Assembly (NCBI RefSeq): GCF_032085515.1
Contig: NZ_JASXSX010000005.1
Span: 1-64,000 of the forward strand
Source of the DNA: Gleimia hominis
Lineage (GTDB): Bacteria > Actinomycetota > Actinomycetes > Actinomycetales > Actinomycetaceae
Length of the DNA stretch: 64,000 bases
Reading direction: 5' to 3'
The position numbers and the translations under genes are program-made. Positions 7,162-16,363 of this stretch are shown here, piece after piece (position 1 is the stretch's first letter; each line of letters starts with the position of its first letter). The notes below the pieces were generated by a model. That model did not search any database. It was not told where the DNA came from and worked only from the letters and a program-made list of their open reading frames with translations.

Positions 7162-9819
7162 ATGAGTAATGAATCGGGTTTCAGTAGGAAGTGGCGAGAC
7201 GAGGGGTCCGACCACCAGCAGAAGAAAGGCTTTGGCGACCGCGGGAAACGTGGCTTCGGTAACCGAGGGGACCGAGGTAAACGAGGTTTCCAAGCGGATC
7301 GCAGTTCTTTTGAGGGCAACCGATTCGACCGGGATGGCCAGGCGGATTCGAATGATCGACGCAGTGGCGCCGACCGCGGGGAGCAGCGTCAGTTTGGGCG
7401 CCGTGGTCAGCGCGATAATTATCAGCGCAGAAACCGCGATGGGCAACGCCGGTTCGACCGTGAGGACGGGGGGCAGCAGCGCTCCTCTGAACGGCGTTTT
7501 ACTCGGCGGCAGGGCGGTCAGCGCGAGGCCGGTTCGGGTGAACGCCGGTTTGATCGGTCCGGTTCGAAGCGCCGCTGGGATAACAAAGGTGGCTTTGACA
7601 GACGCGGTTCGGGTAATCGAGAGCGCGGCGGTTTCTCTCGTGGACGGCGCGCAGATCGCAGGGATGATTACCGGGGGCGGCGCCAGTTTGATCGGGGAAA
7701 CAACCGCGGACACCGCCACGAGGAATACAACGTCAACGACCAGTTCGACCGCGAGTTCGACGAGCAGAATAACCAGATTGACGGTTTAGAAATCCCCGCG
7801 GGCGTGGAAGCATCAGAGTTGGATTCGCAGGCGTTCGCAGCGTTGCGCACCCTGGGGGAGCGCAACCAGGAAGTGGTTGCGAAACTGCTCGTCATGGCGG
7901 GCCAGCTGATTGACTTAGAACCAGAGCTTGCGTATTCGTATGCGCAGGCAGCGGTGAAACGCGCAGGCCGGGTGGATGTTGTGCGTGAGGCAGCAGCGTT
8001 GACTGCGTACGCTTCGGGCCGGTATGCGGAAGCGCTGCGGGAAGTGCGGGCATTGCGGCGGATGCGCGGTGACTACTCACTGCGCGCGGTAGAGGCCGAT
8101 TGTGAACGCGGGCAGGGCCGGCCTCAAAAAGCATTAGAACTCATTGAAGACACGGATTTGACGCACGTGGAACTCGCTGAACAGGTCGAGCTGGTGCTGG
8201 TCGCAGCCGGGGCTCGCAAGGACTTAGGCGAGTTGGAAACAGCGCTAGTGCTGGTTGGGGATGCGCTGGCGAAACTCGGTCCAGACAGTGACGACGACAT
8301 GCGGCGGCGGCTGATGAGCGCGCAGGCTGAGTACCTGAACGATCTTGGTCGCACATCGGAAGCAGAGCAGGTGGAAGCGCAGATCCCAGCTGAACCTGAG
8401 GATAACGACATTATTGACGCGCAACTACTTGCCACTGCGGATGTGGATGCGAAGCGGTCGGATCTGAAGGGAAGTGCGGAGCCACTAACGGACAGGTACG
8501 ATGCGGTTTTGCTGGACCTCGATGGCGTGTGCTACATGGGGAAGAACCCGGTTCCGTACGCTGCTCAAGAGGTGGCGAAAGCCGTTGAGTCCGGTATGCA
8601 GCAGGTGTTTGTCACCAATAATGCGGCGCGCAGCCCTCAGGCCATTGTGGAGCAGTTAACTTCATTTGACCTACCGGCTGATACAAAACACGTGATGACT
8701 GCGGCGATGGATATTGCCCATATTATGTCTGAGGAACTTCCCGCTGGTGCACGCGTTTATGTGATCGGTGGACAGGGACTGCGTGAGGCCGTGCAGGAAG
8801 CTGGGTTTGAGGTAGTTGCAAGTGCTGATGACCATCCGGATGCGGTAGTGCAGGGGTTTGACCGTTCGGTAGATTGGCAGACGCTGTCTGAAGGCGCGTT
8901 CGCGATTAACGCGGGTGCTAAGTACTACGCGTCTAACCTGGATGCGTCCCTGCCTGTGGAGCGCGGGTTCGCCCTCGGTAACGGGGCGTTGGTGCGTGCG
9001 GTGCGGTATGCGACGAACGTGAAACCGACGGCGGGTGGTAAACCGCTGCCGGGGATTTACCACCGGGCGACCGCTCTGGTTGGGGCGGAGCATCCAGTGG
9101 CTGTTGGGGATCGGTTAGAAACGGATGTGGCTGGTGCGCTGCAGGCGTCGGTGCCGTGTCTGCACGTACTAACCGGGGTGCATGACGCGAAAGCAGTTAT
9201 TCTAGCGGAGCGCGGTTTGCGTCCGCAGCTGGTGCATACCGATATGCGGGGTCTGAACGAGGCTCACCCGCGTCCGCAGCACCACAAGGATGGCACGTGG
9301 ACGTGCGGGGTTAGCCAAGTGGCGCAGGTGATTGGTAACCAGCTGTCTTTGGATGGTGTGGTTTTAGATTCCGATAACGTCCAGGTGACATTGGATTCGT
9401 ACCGCGCACTCATTGCGGCCGCGTGGGAGTATTCCGAAACCGGTTCCAAAGTGGACTGCCCCATAATCCAGGTGGTTGATAACGACGATCCGAACGGGAT
9501 TGTGAATCCTCCTTCCCAGCCTGAGGACGTTTCTAACCCCGAGGGAAATGCGCAAGCTGAGGATGATTCGGAACCTGCGGCGAGTGCACGACCGGAGGGC
9601 ACGAGCGAACAGGCAGAGGCCACTTCGACAGTAGAGGAGATGGAAAGCGAAGACCTGGGGGTGAAACCGGGTGACCCGGACGCGCCCAGTGACGCGCAGC
9701 TCGATCAGGTTGATGTGGAATCGGTGCCGGCTTTTCTACCGGGTGAAGAAGACCTCAAGGAACTGATGGAAAACACCCGGCACCTGGAAGAAGACGAGGT
9801 AGATGGGGACGGAAACTGA
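7162..9819 (+). CDS. RGG-rich / TPR-like / HAD-IIA phosphatase fusion protein
   Basis: An 885-residue protein in three parts. Residues 1 to about 195 are low complexity, dominated by Arg, Gly, Asp and Gln with many RGG/FDR-like motifs, and likely disordered and RNA-binding. Residues about 205-420 are helical and TPR-like. From residue 446 there is a HAD-IIA phosphatase: DLDG nucleophile motif (D452, D454), FVTNNAAR motif II, and VGDRLETD (D650) motif IV. An acidic low-complexity tail ends the protein. In mycobacteria a TPR protein and a HAD glycerol-phosphate phosphatase are separate neighbours just before tlyA, so this looks like their fusion. Substrate unknown. It begins the tlyA-nadK-recN cluster and overlaps the next small gene by 17 bp. 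Confidence 0.8.
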   Translation: MSNESGFSRKWRDEGSDHQQKKGFGDRGKRGFGNRGDRGKRGFQADRSSFEGNRFDRDGQADSNDRRSGADRGEQRQFGRRGQRDNYQRRNRDGQRRFDREDGGQQRSSERRFTRRQGGQREAGSGERRFDRSGSKRRWDNKGGFDRRGSGNRERGGFSRGRRADRRDDYRGRRQFDRGNNRGHRHEEYNVNDQFDREFDEQNNQIDGLEIPAGVEASELDSQAFAALRTLGERNQEVVAKLLVMAGQLIDLEPELAYSYAQAAVKRAGRVDVVREAAALTAYASGRYAEALREVRALRRMRGDYSLRAVEADCERGQGRPQKALELIEDTDLTHVELAEQVELVLVAAGARKDLGELETALVLVGDALAKLGPDSDDDMRRRLMSAQAEYLNDLGRTSEAEQVEAQIPAEPEDNDIIDAQLLATADVDAKRSDLKGSAEPLTDRYDAVLLDLDGVCYMGKNPVPYAAQEVAKAVESGMQQVFVTNNAARSPQAIVEQLTSFDLPADTKHVMTAAMDIAHIMSEELPAGARVYVIGGQGLREAVQEAGFEVVASADDHPDAVVQGFDRSVDWQTLSEGAFAINAGAKYYASNLDASLPVERGFALGNGALVRAVRYATNVKPTAGGKPLPGIYHRATALVGAEHPVAVGDRLETDVAGALQASVPCLHVLTGVHDAKAVILAERGLRPQLVHTDMRGLNEAHPRPQHHKDGTWTCGVSQVAQVIGNQLSLDGVVLDSDNVQVTLDSYRALIAAAWEYSETGSKVDCPIIQVVDNDDPNGIVNPPSQPEDVSNPEGNAQAEDDSEPAASARPEGTSEQAEATSTVEEMESEDLGVKPGDPDAPSDAQLDQVDVESVPAFLPGEEDLKELMENTRHLEEDEVDGDGN

Positions 9820-9925
9820 ACCCGACTGGGAGCACCTGCAAGACCTCGACCTGGGGGAACAGTTGCGGGTGCTGCGCGAAGCGGAAGCCCGGTTACGCGC
9901 TGAGCTAGATCAGGTTGATAGCTGA
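9803..9925 (+). CDS. Small conserved-position protein (40 aa) between HAD phosphatase and tlyA
   Basis: An ATG frame of 40 codons starts inside the end of the HAD gene, and its TGA overlaps the tlyA ATG (TGATG). The product is acidic and helical (LGEQLRVLREAEARLRAEL). A similarly tiny gene occupies this place in mycobacteria. Tight overlap on both sides supports translational coupling. Function unknown. Confidence 0.55.
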   Translation: MGTETEPDWEHLQDLDLGEQLRVLREAEARLRAELDQVDS

Positions 9926-10746
9926 TGGCTGCGCGCAGGCGTTTAGATACGGAACTGGTGCGGCGCAAACTAGCGCCTTCGCGCACCATTGCCGCAGATT
10001 TAATCCATGCCGGTCACGTGCGTCTCGACGGGATGGTGGTGTACAAACCCGCCCGCCAAGTAGATCCGGCGCAAGCGATTGTGGTGGATGAACGGGCGCG
10101 GGACGACTACGCCTCAAGAGGGGCGTATAAGCTAGCGGGTGCCTTGGATCTGCTTGGTTCCAAGGGCCCGCAAATCCGCGGGCAACGTTGTTTAGATGCG
10201 GGCGCGTCAACCGGGGGATTTACCGATGTTCTACTGCGCCGCGGTGCCCGCTCGGTGGTGGCGGTAGACGTCGGATACGGGCAGCTGATATGGCGGCTCC
10301 AATCGGATCCACGCGTGCAGGTACTCGACCGGACCAATATCCGCTACCTAGAACCGGAGGCCGTGGCACCACTACCCAGCGTGGTGGTGTCAGACCTATC
10401 GTTCATCTCGTTGACCCTCGTGATCCCGGCTCTGGTACGATGCGCAGAGCCGAACGCCGACTTCTTATTGATGGTAAAACCCCAATTTGAAGTCGGTAAA
10501 GGCCACGTTGGTGCCGGCGGCGTCGTGCGCGACGTGAACTTACACCACCGGGCAGTGATGGGGGTTATCCACAGTGCAGCGCAAGCAGGGCTAGAACTGT
10601 ATGCTGTGGCTGCGAGCCCTCTTCCGGGGCCAGCTGGGAACGTAGAGTACTTCATTGCCCTCAAACGCGAACACAAGAACCCAATCGAAAACCCATCTAA
10701 ATCCGTGTGGCAGGCAATCGAAACTGGGCCAGCGGGATCTAGCTAA
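9925..10746 (+). CDS. tlyA: 16S/23S rRNA 2'-O-methyltransferase TlyA
   Basis: TlyA methylates 2'-hydroxyls of cytidines in 16S and 23S rRNA, and its loss gives capreomycin resistance in mycobacteria. The N-terminus (1-60) is an S4 RNA-binding domain with the typical LDTELVRRKLAPSR start. The FtsJ-like methyltransferase domain has the SAM loop DAGASTGGFTD (about 91-101), DVGYGQL, and the catalytic region SDLSFISL with MVKPQFEVG. Length of 273 residues is normal for the family. The start codon overlaps the preceding stop. The Arg/Gly-rich protein upstream hints at a shared RNA theme (inference). Confidence 0.93.
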   Translation: MAARRRLDTELVRRKLAPSRTIAADLIHAGHVRLDGMVVYKPARQVDPAQAIVVDERARDDYASRGAYKLAGALDLLGSKGPQIRGQRCLDAGASTGGFTDVLLRRGARSVVAVDVGYGQLIWRLQSDPRVQVLDRTNIRYLEPEAVAPLPSVVVSDLSFISLTLVIPALVRCAEPNADFLLMVKPQFEVGKGHVGAGGVVRDVNLHHRAVMGVIHSAAQAGLELYAVAASPLPGPAGNVEYFIALKREHKNPIENPSKSVWQAIETGPAGSS

Positions 10747-10811
10747 CCGCGCATCGGCATCCGGGACGTCCACCAGCGGGCCGGTGCGGGAAGGATTCGC
10801 ATACACTCATT

Positions 10812-10853
10812 AATAGACGTGCGAGCAAGAAAAATAGACGTGTGAACAGGAAG
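10812..10853. repeat. 21-bp direct repeat, two units
   Basis: AATAGACGTG recurs at 10812 and 10833 with similar flanks, a 21-bp period, in the gap between tlyA and nadK. It is one of several short degenerate repeats between genes in this window. Confidence 0.55.
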
Positions 10854-10864
10854 AAAGGGGCCTA

Positions 10865-11710
10865 ATGGCGCATCGGCGCATAATGTCGGTTATTAACGTT
10901 AATCGCGACACGGCTCAAAACGCCGCGGATTCTGTTCTAGACGGCTTGCGTTCAGCAGGTATCGAAGTGGTAGACGCAACCAGTACGGAACCTGTTGAAC
11001 TACTCCTCGTCTTCGGCGGTGACGGCACTATCTTGTGGTCCGCCCCCAAAGCGCGCGAACGCGACATTCCCCTCCTGGGGGTGAACATGGGGCACATGGG
11101 ATTCATCGCGGAAGCAGACGTGCACTCACTCCAATCGGTAACGCAAAAAGTTATTGCCCGCCAGTACACGGTAGAAAAACGCATGACCCTAGAAATTGAC
11201 GTGCTCCTACCGGATGGGAGCGTGCAGCACGACTGGGCGATTAACGAGGCCGCGGTGATGCGAACGGACCTGGCGCACCCAGCGCACCTCGGGGTGGGAG
11301 TCGACGGGCAGGGCGTATCCACATACGGGGCGGACGGCATAATCCTCTCCACCCCAACCGGGTCAACCGCATATAGTTTCTCCGCCGGTGGCCCAGTGCT
11401 GTGGCCGGACACGGAAGCAGTGCTCATGGTGCCGCTCGCAGCCCACGGGCTGTTTACCCGGCCCCTCGTGGTAGGTCCAAAATCGGAACTGGAAGTAAGC
11501 GTCATGGAGGACCAGTGGGCAGACCTGGAAGTGTGGTGCGATGGGATCCGCAAAATTACCGCGCCTTCGGGCACCCGCATCCTGTGCCGGCCGTCTAAAC
11601 AACCCCTAAAACTGGCGCGGCTAACGGACATTCCTTTTTCAACGCGTCTGGTGACCAAGTTTGACCTGCCCGTCAGAGGGTGGCGAGAAAACCCGGGGGA
11701 CGCGCTGTGA
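10865..11710 (+). CDS. nadK: NAD kinase
   Basis: Phosphorylates NAD to NADP in the cytosol, using ATP or polyphosphate. The GGDGT motif is at 51-55, followed by the NMGHMGF strand. The second conserved block contains TPTGSTAYSFSAGGP. Length of 281 residues is typical. The ATG follows GAAAGGGG by four bases. The C-terminal codons overlap the GTG of recN. Gene order tlyA-nadK-recN is conserved across Actinobacteria. Confidence 0.95.
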   Translation: MAHRRIMSVINVNRDTAQNAADSVLDGLRSAGIEVVDATSTEPVELLLVFGGDGTILWSAPKARERDIPLLGVNMGHMGFIAEADVHSLQSVTQKVIARQYTVEKRMTLEIDVLLPDGSVQHDWAINEAAVMRTDLAHPAHLGVGVDGQGVSTYGADGIILSTPTGSTAYSFSAGGPVLWPDTEAVLMVPLAAHGLFTRPLVVGPKSELEVSVMEDQWADLEVWCDGIRKITAPSGTRILCRPSKQPLKLARLTDIPFSTRLVTKFDLPVRGWRENPGDAL

Positions 11711-13362
11711 TAGAGACTATCCACATTGAGAACCTGGGGGTCATAAAAGAAGCGGATCTAGATCTAAAACCCGGTTTAACGGCTTTGACCGGGGAAACCG
11801 GAGCGGGTAAAACCATGGTGTTAACCTCCCTGCAGCTGCTGTTAGGGCAGCGGGCTGCGCCGGGGAAGATCCGCGCGGGACAAGAACAAGCGTTAGTTGA
11901 CGGCGTATTCGTGATTGACAAGCAAGCGGCGAACAGCCTGGAGTTGGACGATGACGAAGTGGTGATTACGCGCAAGCTGATGTCTTCACGTTCGCGCGCT
12001 TATTTGAATCGCCGGCCCGTGTCCCTTTCCGTGCTCACAGACTTGGCGCCTAAGGTCGCGGTGATTCACGGGCAGTCTGAACAGCTGACCTTGCGGTCCA
12101 AGAGTAGGCAGCGGGCCCTTTTGGACGAATTTGCGGGTGAAAAACACGCGGATTTGCTTAGTGTGTTCCATGAGGCGTGGGCGCAAGCAGTGGCTGCGAA
12201 ACAAGCGAAAGATGCGTTTGAAGCGGATTTAGCGAATGCGCAAAGTGAGGTGGCGGCTCTTTCTGGCGTGGTGGAGCAGATTGACGCGTTGGATTTAAAA
12301 CCGGGTGAGGATGAGCGCCTGCGGGTAGAGACTGAGCGCATGGTGAACGCGGAGCAGATTCGTCAGGGCATCGCTGGGGCTGCGCAGTTTCTGCAATCCG
12401 CAGATGTGTCGGCGGCGGATGCGTTAGGCCGCGCTGCGGGGATGCTCGCGAAAGTGCAGCAGTACGGTCCGCAGCTAGCCAAGCTGGTTGCGCGGTTGGA
12501 ATCGGCAAGTGCCCAGGTGTCTGATCTGACTGCGGATGTTTTATCTGCCCTGTCAGACTTGGATGCGGATCCAGCGCGTTTGGATGAACTGCAGAACCGC
12601 CGCCGCACTATCAACTCTTTGCTGCGTGGGCGGGCAGTGGACGTGACTGGTTTGTTGGAATGGGCGCAGTGGGCACGGGAGCGGTTACACCAGTTGAACA
12701 CCAGCGATGAGCATGTTGAAGCACTTACCGCTGCCCTGGTGCAGGCACAGCAAAAGGTTCTTGAGGTCGGAAAGAAACTCAGTGCGTCGCGCGCGCGAGC
12801 TGCGAAGACGTTCTCTAAGCTCGTGGATACTGAGCTGGCCGGCCTTTCAATGCGTGGGGCGCATTTGGGAGTAGATTTACCGAAGCGGGACAAACCCGGC
12901 CCGGACGGCCTTGAGGACGTGCGGATGCTGCTTCGGCCCCACGCCCAAGCGAACCCAGTGGAACTGGGGGAGGGCGTGTCGGGCGGGGAACTGTCGCGGA
13001 TAATGCTCGCCATTGAAGTGGTCATGGCAGAGGCACAGCATGGTGCGAGTAACGTCACTTACGTGTTCGATGAGATTGATTCCGGAGTGGGCGGGGTCGC
13101 AGCCCGGGAAGTGGGGAGCCGCTTGGCCCGCTTGGCGCGGCATCGGCAAGTGGTGGTGGTGACGCACTTAGCGCAGGTCGCAGCCTGTGCCACCCAGCAT
13201 TTGGTGGTGGAAAAAGAGGGCGCCACCACGCGCGTGCGGGCACTGCATGGGCAGGAGCGGATCGATGAGGTGGCGCGCTTGCTTTCGGGCGCGCGCGGTT
13301 CAAAAACGGCGCGCGCGCACGCGGCTGAACTCATAGACGCAGCAAAAGTGGCACAATCTTAA
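11707..13362 (+). CDS. recN: DNA repair protein RecN
   Basis: SMC-like ATPase that helps join broken DNA ends in recombination repair. Walker A is at residues 29-36 (GETGAGKT). A long coiled-coil middle follows, then the ABC signature VSGGELSR and Walker B YVFDEIDSGVGG. The start is a GTG at 11707 that overlaps the nadK stop (GTGA), with a G-run seven bases upstream. The first residues MIETIHIENLGVI fit the RecN family, so the frame extending further upstream is not used. The product is 551 residues. The stop overlaps the next start. Confidence 0.94.
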   Translation: MIETIHIENLGVIKEADLDLKPGLTALTGETGAGKTMVLTSLQLLLGQRAAPGKIRAGQEQALVDGVFVIDKQAANSLELDDDEVVITRKLMSSRSRAYLNRRPVSLSVLTDLAPKVAVIHGQSEQLTLRSKSRQRALLDEFAGEKHADLLSVFHEAWAQAVAAKQAKDAFEADLANAQSEVAALSGVVEQIDALDLKPGEDERLRVETERMVNAEQIRQGIAGAAQFLQSADVSAADALGRAAGMLAKVQQYGPQLAKLVARLESASAQVSDLTADVLSALSDLDADPARLDELQNRRRTINSLLRGRAVDVTGLLEWAQWARERLHQLNTSDEHVEALTAALVQAQQKVLEVGKKLSASRARAAKTFSKLVDTELAGLSMRGAHLGVDLPKRDKPGPDGLEDVRMLLRPHAQANPVELGEGVSGGELSRIMLAIEVVMAEAQHGASNVTYVFDEIDSGVGGVAAREVGSRLARLARHRQVVVVTHLAQVAACATQHLVVEKEGATTRVRALHGQERIDEVARLLSGARGSKTARAHAAELIDAAKVAQS

Positions 13363-14558
13363 TGATGAAACGTTTCTTTAGAAGATCTTCGGGGGAAGCT
13401 CCGGCGAGCATGCGGGTGCGGGTCGATGAACGCACTAAGCGTCTAGCCCGAAGGATAGAGCAAGGTGAGGTCGCGGTTATTGACCACGCGGACCTAGATC
13501 GCGTGGCCGCCGAATCTTTAGTGGTCAGAAAACCAGCTGCTGTTTTGAACGCTGCGAAATCCTCCACGGGCCGCTACCCGAACTTGGGGCCAGGGATTTT
13601 GTTGGACGCAGGTATTGTTCTGATAGACGACCTGGGGCCCGACATCATGACCCTCAAGGAAGGGCAAACGGTTCGGATTGAAGACAACGAGGTCTACGTC
13701 GGAGACGAACTGATTGCTCAGGGGACACGCCAAACCAGTGAACTCAATGAGATTGCGATGCAAGAAGCGCGCGACGGCATGTCCACCCAGATTGAAGCGT
13801 TTGCTGCCAACACGATGGAATACCTCGCGCGCGAACGCGACCTGCTGTTGAATGGCGTGGGGATTCCGGATGTGAAAACGGAGTTCAAAGGCCGTCACAT
13901 GCTGGTCGTGGTGCGGGGCTACCACTATAAGGAAGACCTGGGGACGCTCAAGACTTATATTCGCGATTTCCACCCCGTCCTGGTTGGGGTCGATGGGGGA
14001 GCGGATGCGATTTTGGAAGCCGGTTTTAAACCCGACATGATCCTTGGGGACATGGATTCGGTGTCGGATAAAGGGTTGGCATGTGGCGCGGAAATCGTGG
14101 TGCATGCCTACCGCGATGGGACAGCGCCCGGTTTGGAGAGGGTGCAGAGGCTCGGGTTGTCGCACGTTATTTTCCCCGCCACTGGCACTTCTGAGGACGC
14201 GGCGATGCTCCTGGGGGATGAGAAGGGAGCGAGCCTGATCGTCACGTTAGGTACGCACACTACCCTCACGGAATTCTTAGACAAAGGACGTGCCGGCATG
14301 GCATCCACGTTCTTCACCCGCCTGGTGGTTGGTTCGAAGCTGGTGGATGCGAAGGGGGTTTCCCGGCTGTATCGAACGCGGATTTCGTCGTGGCAGCTTT
14401 TCATGCTGGCAGCAGCGGGTTTGTTAGCGATCGCACTGGCGTTGATCATGACTCCTGCGGGGCAGGCGTTCATGTCAATAGTGTGGGTTCATATACTAGA
14501 CCTGGTAAATATCTTGCGTGGCTGGTTGGGGATGGCACCAAACGTGCCGACCACTTGA
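13362..14558 (+). CDS. steA: SteA-like cell-division/envelope protein
   Basis: Homologue of the corynebacterial SteA protein, which works with SteB in cell separation. Residues up to about 160 form a basic N-terminal domain. The middle resembles thiamine pyrophosphokinase (GVDGGADAILEAGFKPD then GDMDSVSD). A C-terminal helix (LFMLAAAGLLAIALALI) anchors it to the membrane. Its place between recN and steB matches other Actinobacteria. Its start overlaps the recN stop; a second ATG follows one codon later. The fold resemblance does not imply thiamine metabolism. Confidence 0.85.
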   Translation: MMKRFFRRSSGEAPASMRVRVDERTKRLARRIEQGEVAVIDHADLDRVAAESLVVRKPAAVLNAAKSSTGRYPNLGPGILLDAGIVLIDDLGPDIMTLKEGQTVRIEDNEVYVGDELIAQGTRQTSELNEIAMQEARDGMSTQIEAFAANTMEYLARERDLLLNGVGIPDVKTEFKGRHMLVVVRGYHYKEDLGTLKTYIRDFHPVLVGVDGGADAILEAGFKPDMILGDMDSVSDKGLACGAEIVVHAYRDGTAPGLERVQRLGLSHVIFPATGTSEDAAMLLGDEKGASLIVTLGTHTTLTEFLDKGRAGMASTFFTRLVVGSKLVDAKGVSRLYRTRISSWQLFMLAAAGLLAIALALIMTPAGQAFMSIVWVHILDLVNILRGWLGMAPNVPTT

Positions 14559-14571
14559 TTGGAAGTAGTTT

Positions 14572-15501
14572 ATGGTTGATTTTCGGTACCATTTGGTTTC
14601 ACTTATCTCCGTGTTTCTAGCGTTGGCGCTGGGAGTGGTGTTGGGCGCGGGCCCACTGCAAACCCCGATCGCGTCTGGGCTGACGGGACAGGTGGAGTCT
14701 TTGCGTGAGACCCAGACGAAAACGACGGCTCAGATTGAACAGGCGCACGCGGATATTGCGAATCGCAATGATTGGATTGATGAGGCCGCGCGCCAGCTGC
14801 TGCCGAATAAACTCAAGGGCGTGAACGTGGCGGTGGTTTCTTTGCCACAGACCCGTTCTGAGGACGTGGATGCGGTCCGTTCTTACATTGAGGTGGCGGG
14901 CGGTAAAGTGAACCAGACGGCGGCTTTGACTGACAATTGGACGGCCGGTGGGATGACGCAGTTCCGCGCATCCTTGTCGTCACCGATCGCGGAGCACCTC
15001 AGTGGGGATGACCTGAAAGACGCGGGTAGTGCGCAGATCTTTGGGCAGGCGTTGACGCAGGTGCTTACGGATGATTCTGAGGATTCGAAGCTGATCCGCG
15101 AAATGCTTACGGATAAAGATAATGCCCTGGTGCAGTTCGATCAGGATCCGACGAAGTCGGAGGCAATCTTACTGGTGGGTCCGGTGCGGCCTGAAGCCGG
15201 TGAAGAACCAACCCCGACTCCTACGGGTCCCAATGCGGAACCGGACACGTCGATGCTCACGCAGCTTGGGACCGCGATTGCGAAGGCCCCGAAGTCCGGT
15301 GTGGTGCTGGGCCAGTCCGCCACTAAGGATGGTTTGATTACGGTGCTGCGCGATGAGGGGGCCGTGGTGACTACGGTCGATGGTGTGGGCAGTGCCATGG
15401 GGAATGCGTCAGCCGTTCTCGCGCTCGTGTCCGCGGGTGCGCAGGCGCGGGCTTTCGGCCAGGGGAGCGATGTGAACTCGGCTATGCCACCCTTGCCGTA
15501 G
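14572..15501 (+). CDS. steB: SteB/MctB-like envelope protein
   Basis: Partner of SteA. The mycobacterial homologue was described as the copper-related outer-layer protein MctB. An N-terminal hydrophobic helix (LISVFLALALGVVLGAG) is followed by a coiled-coil stretch (QVESLRETQTKTTAQIEQAHADI) and a mixed extracytoplasmic domain. A Pro/Thr-rich insert (EEPTPTPTGP) lies around residue 210. Length of 309 residues fits the family. It starts 13 bp after steA, so the two are co-transcribed. Copper export is not supported by any visible metal motif here. Confidence 0.85.
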   Translation: MVDFRYHLVSLISVFLALALGVVLGAGPLQTPIASGLTGQVESLRETQTKTTAQIEQAHADIANRNDWIDEAARQLLPNKLKGVNVAVVSLPQTRSEDVDAVRSYIEVAGGKVNQTAALTDNWTAGGMTQFRASLSSPIAEHLSGDDLKDAGSAQIFGQALTQVLTDDSEDSKLIREMLTDKDNALVQFDQDPTKSEAILLVGPVRPEAGEEPTPTPTGPNAEPDTSMLTQLGTAIAKAPKSGVVLGQSATKDGLITVLRDEGAVVTTVDGVGSAMGNASAVLALVSAGAQARAFGQGSDVNSAMPPLP

Positions 15502-15532
15502 TTGAATCGGAAGTGTTAGGCGATCGAAGTTA

Positions 15533-16363
15533 ATGGGTAAAAATAAGTGGTGGTTGGCGGTAGCAGCGTCTGCAGTGGCGGGCGCTGTTGCGGGGGGTCT
15601 GAACTGGAAACTGCGCAACCAGCCGCGTTTAGCGCGGGTCAATCATCGGGGCCAGACTGTTTCTTTATCTGAGGGCGTGGCAATCGCGAGTGCTACCGTG
15701 GGGGCCGCATTGGTGCACGACCCCGGGCTTAGCGCCGCTACTGCGGCGGTAACGGCTGCGGGAGTGTGGGACGACGTAGATCAGGGTCGCGCAGATGGTG
15801 AGAAACAAGCGAAGGGATTGCGCGGGCACTTAGCCGCGTTGAAATCCGGGCATGTTTCTTCGGGGGCAATCAAGGCTGTTGCTATCACCGCCTCCGCCGC
15901 AGCACTCGCCCTTGAGCGCAACGCGCGCTCACGCGCGGCCGGTTGGTGGATCGACGCGGGCTTAGACACCGTGATCATGGCCGGTAACGCGAACCTGTTG
16001 AATCTGTTCGATTTGCGCCCCACCCGCGCCCTCAAGGTTGCAGCCCTTCAGACACCAATCGTGGCCCGGCCTGCCCCGGCGGTAGCAGCAACCACCGCGG
16101 CTGTTGTACTGGCGACTGCGCGTAGCGACGCGCGCGCTCACACCATGATGGGCGACACTGGGGCAAACGCACTTGGGTTTTACTTGGGATCGGGGCTGTG
16201 CAAGATCCGCTCGCGCGCCACGCGGGCGATACTGGCCGCCACAATCGCGGGCCTAGTGCTACTGTCCGAACGCGTGTCCTTTACTCAGGTTATTGACCAA
16301 ACCCCGTGGTTACGTGCCGTAGATCGGTGGGGGCGAGCGCAGGCGGATAACAGCGGCCTATGA
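15533..16363 (+). CDS. MraY/WecA-like polytopic membrane protein (GT4-like)
   Basis: A 276-residue protein with several hydrophobic segments and two motifs recalling polyprenyl-phosphate sugar-1-phosphate transferases: NANLLNLFDLRP, in place of NAxNxxDGxxG, and MMGDTGANALGF. The Asp-rich cytoplasmic motif of classical enzymes is seen only as WDDVDQ. The family may have a changed or lost activity. It overlaps murJ by 4 bp and follows steB, so a role in lipid-linked wall precursors is plausible. Specific function unknown. Confidence 0.6.
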   Translation: MGKNKWWLAVAASAVAGAVAGGLNWKLRNQPRLARVNHRGQTVSLSEGVAIASATVGAALVHDPGLSAATAAVTAAGVWDDVDQGRADGEKQAKGLRGHLAALKSGHVSSGAIKAVAITASAAALALERNARSRAAGWWIDAGLDTVIMAGNANLLNLFDLRPTRALKVAALQTPIVARPAPAVAATTAAVVLATARSDARAHTMMGDTGANALGFYLGSGLCKIRSRATRAILAATIAGLVLLSERVSFTQVIDQTPWLRAVDRWGRAQADNSGL

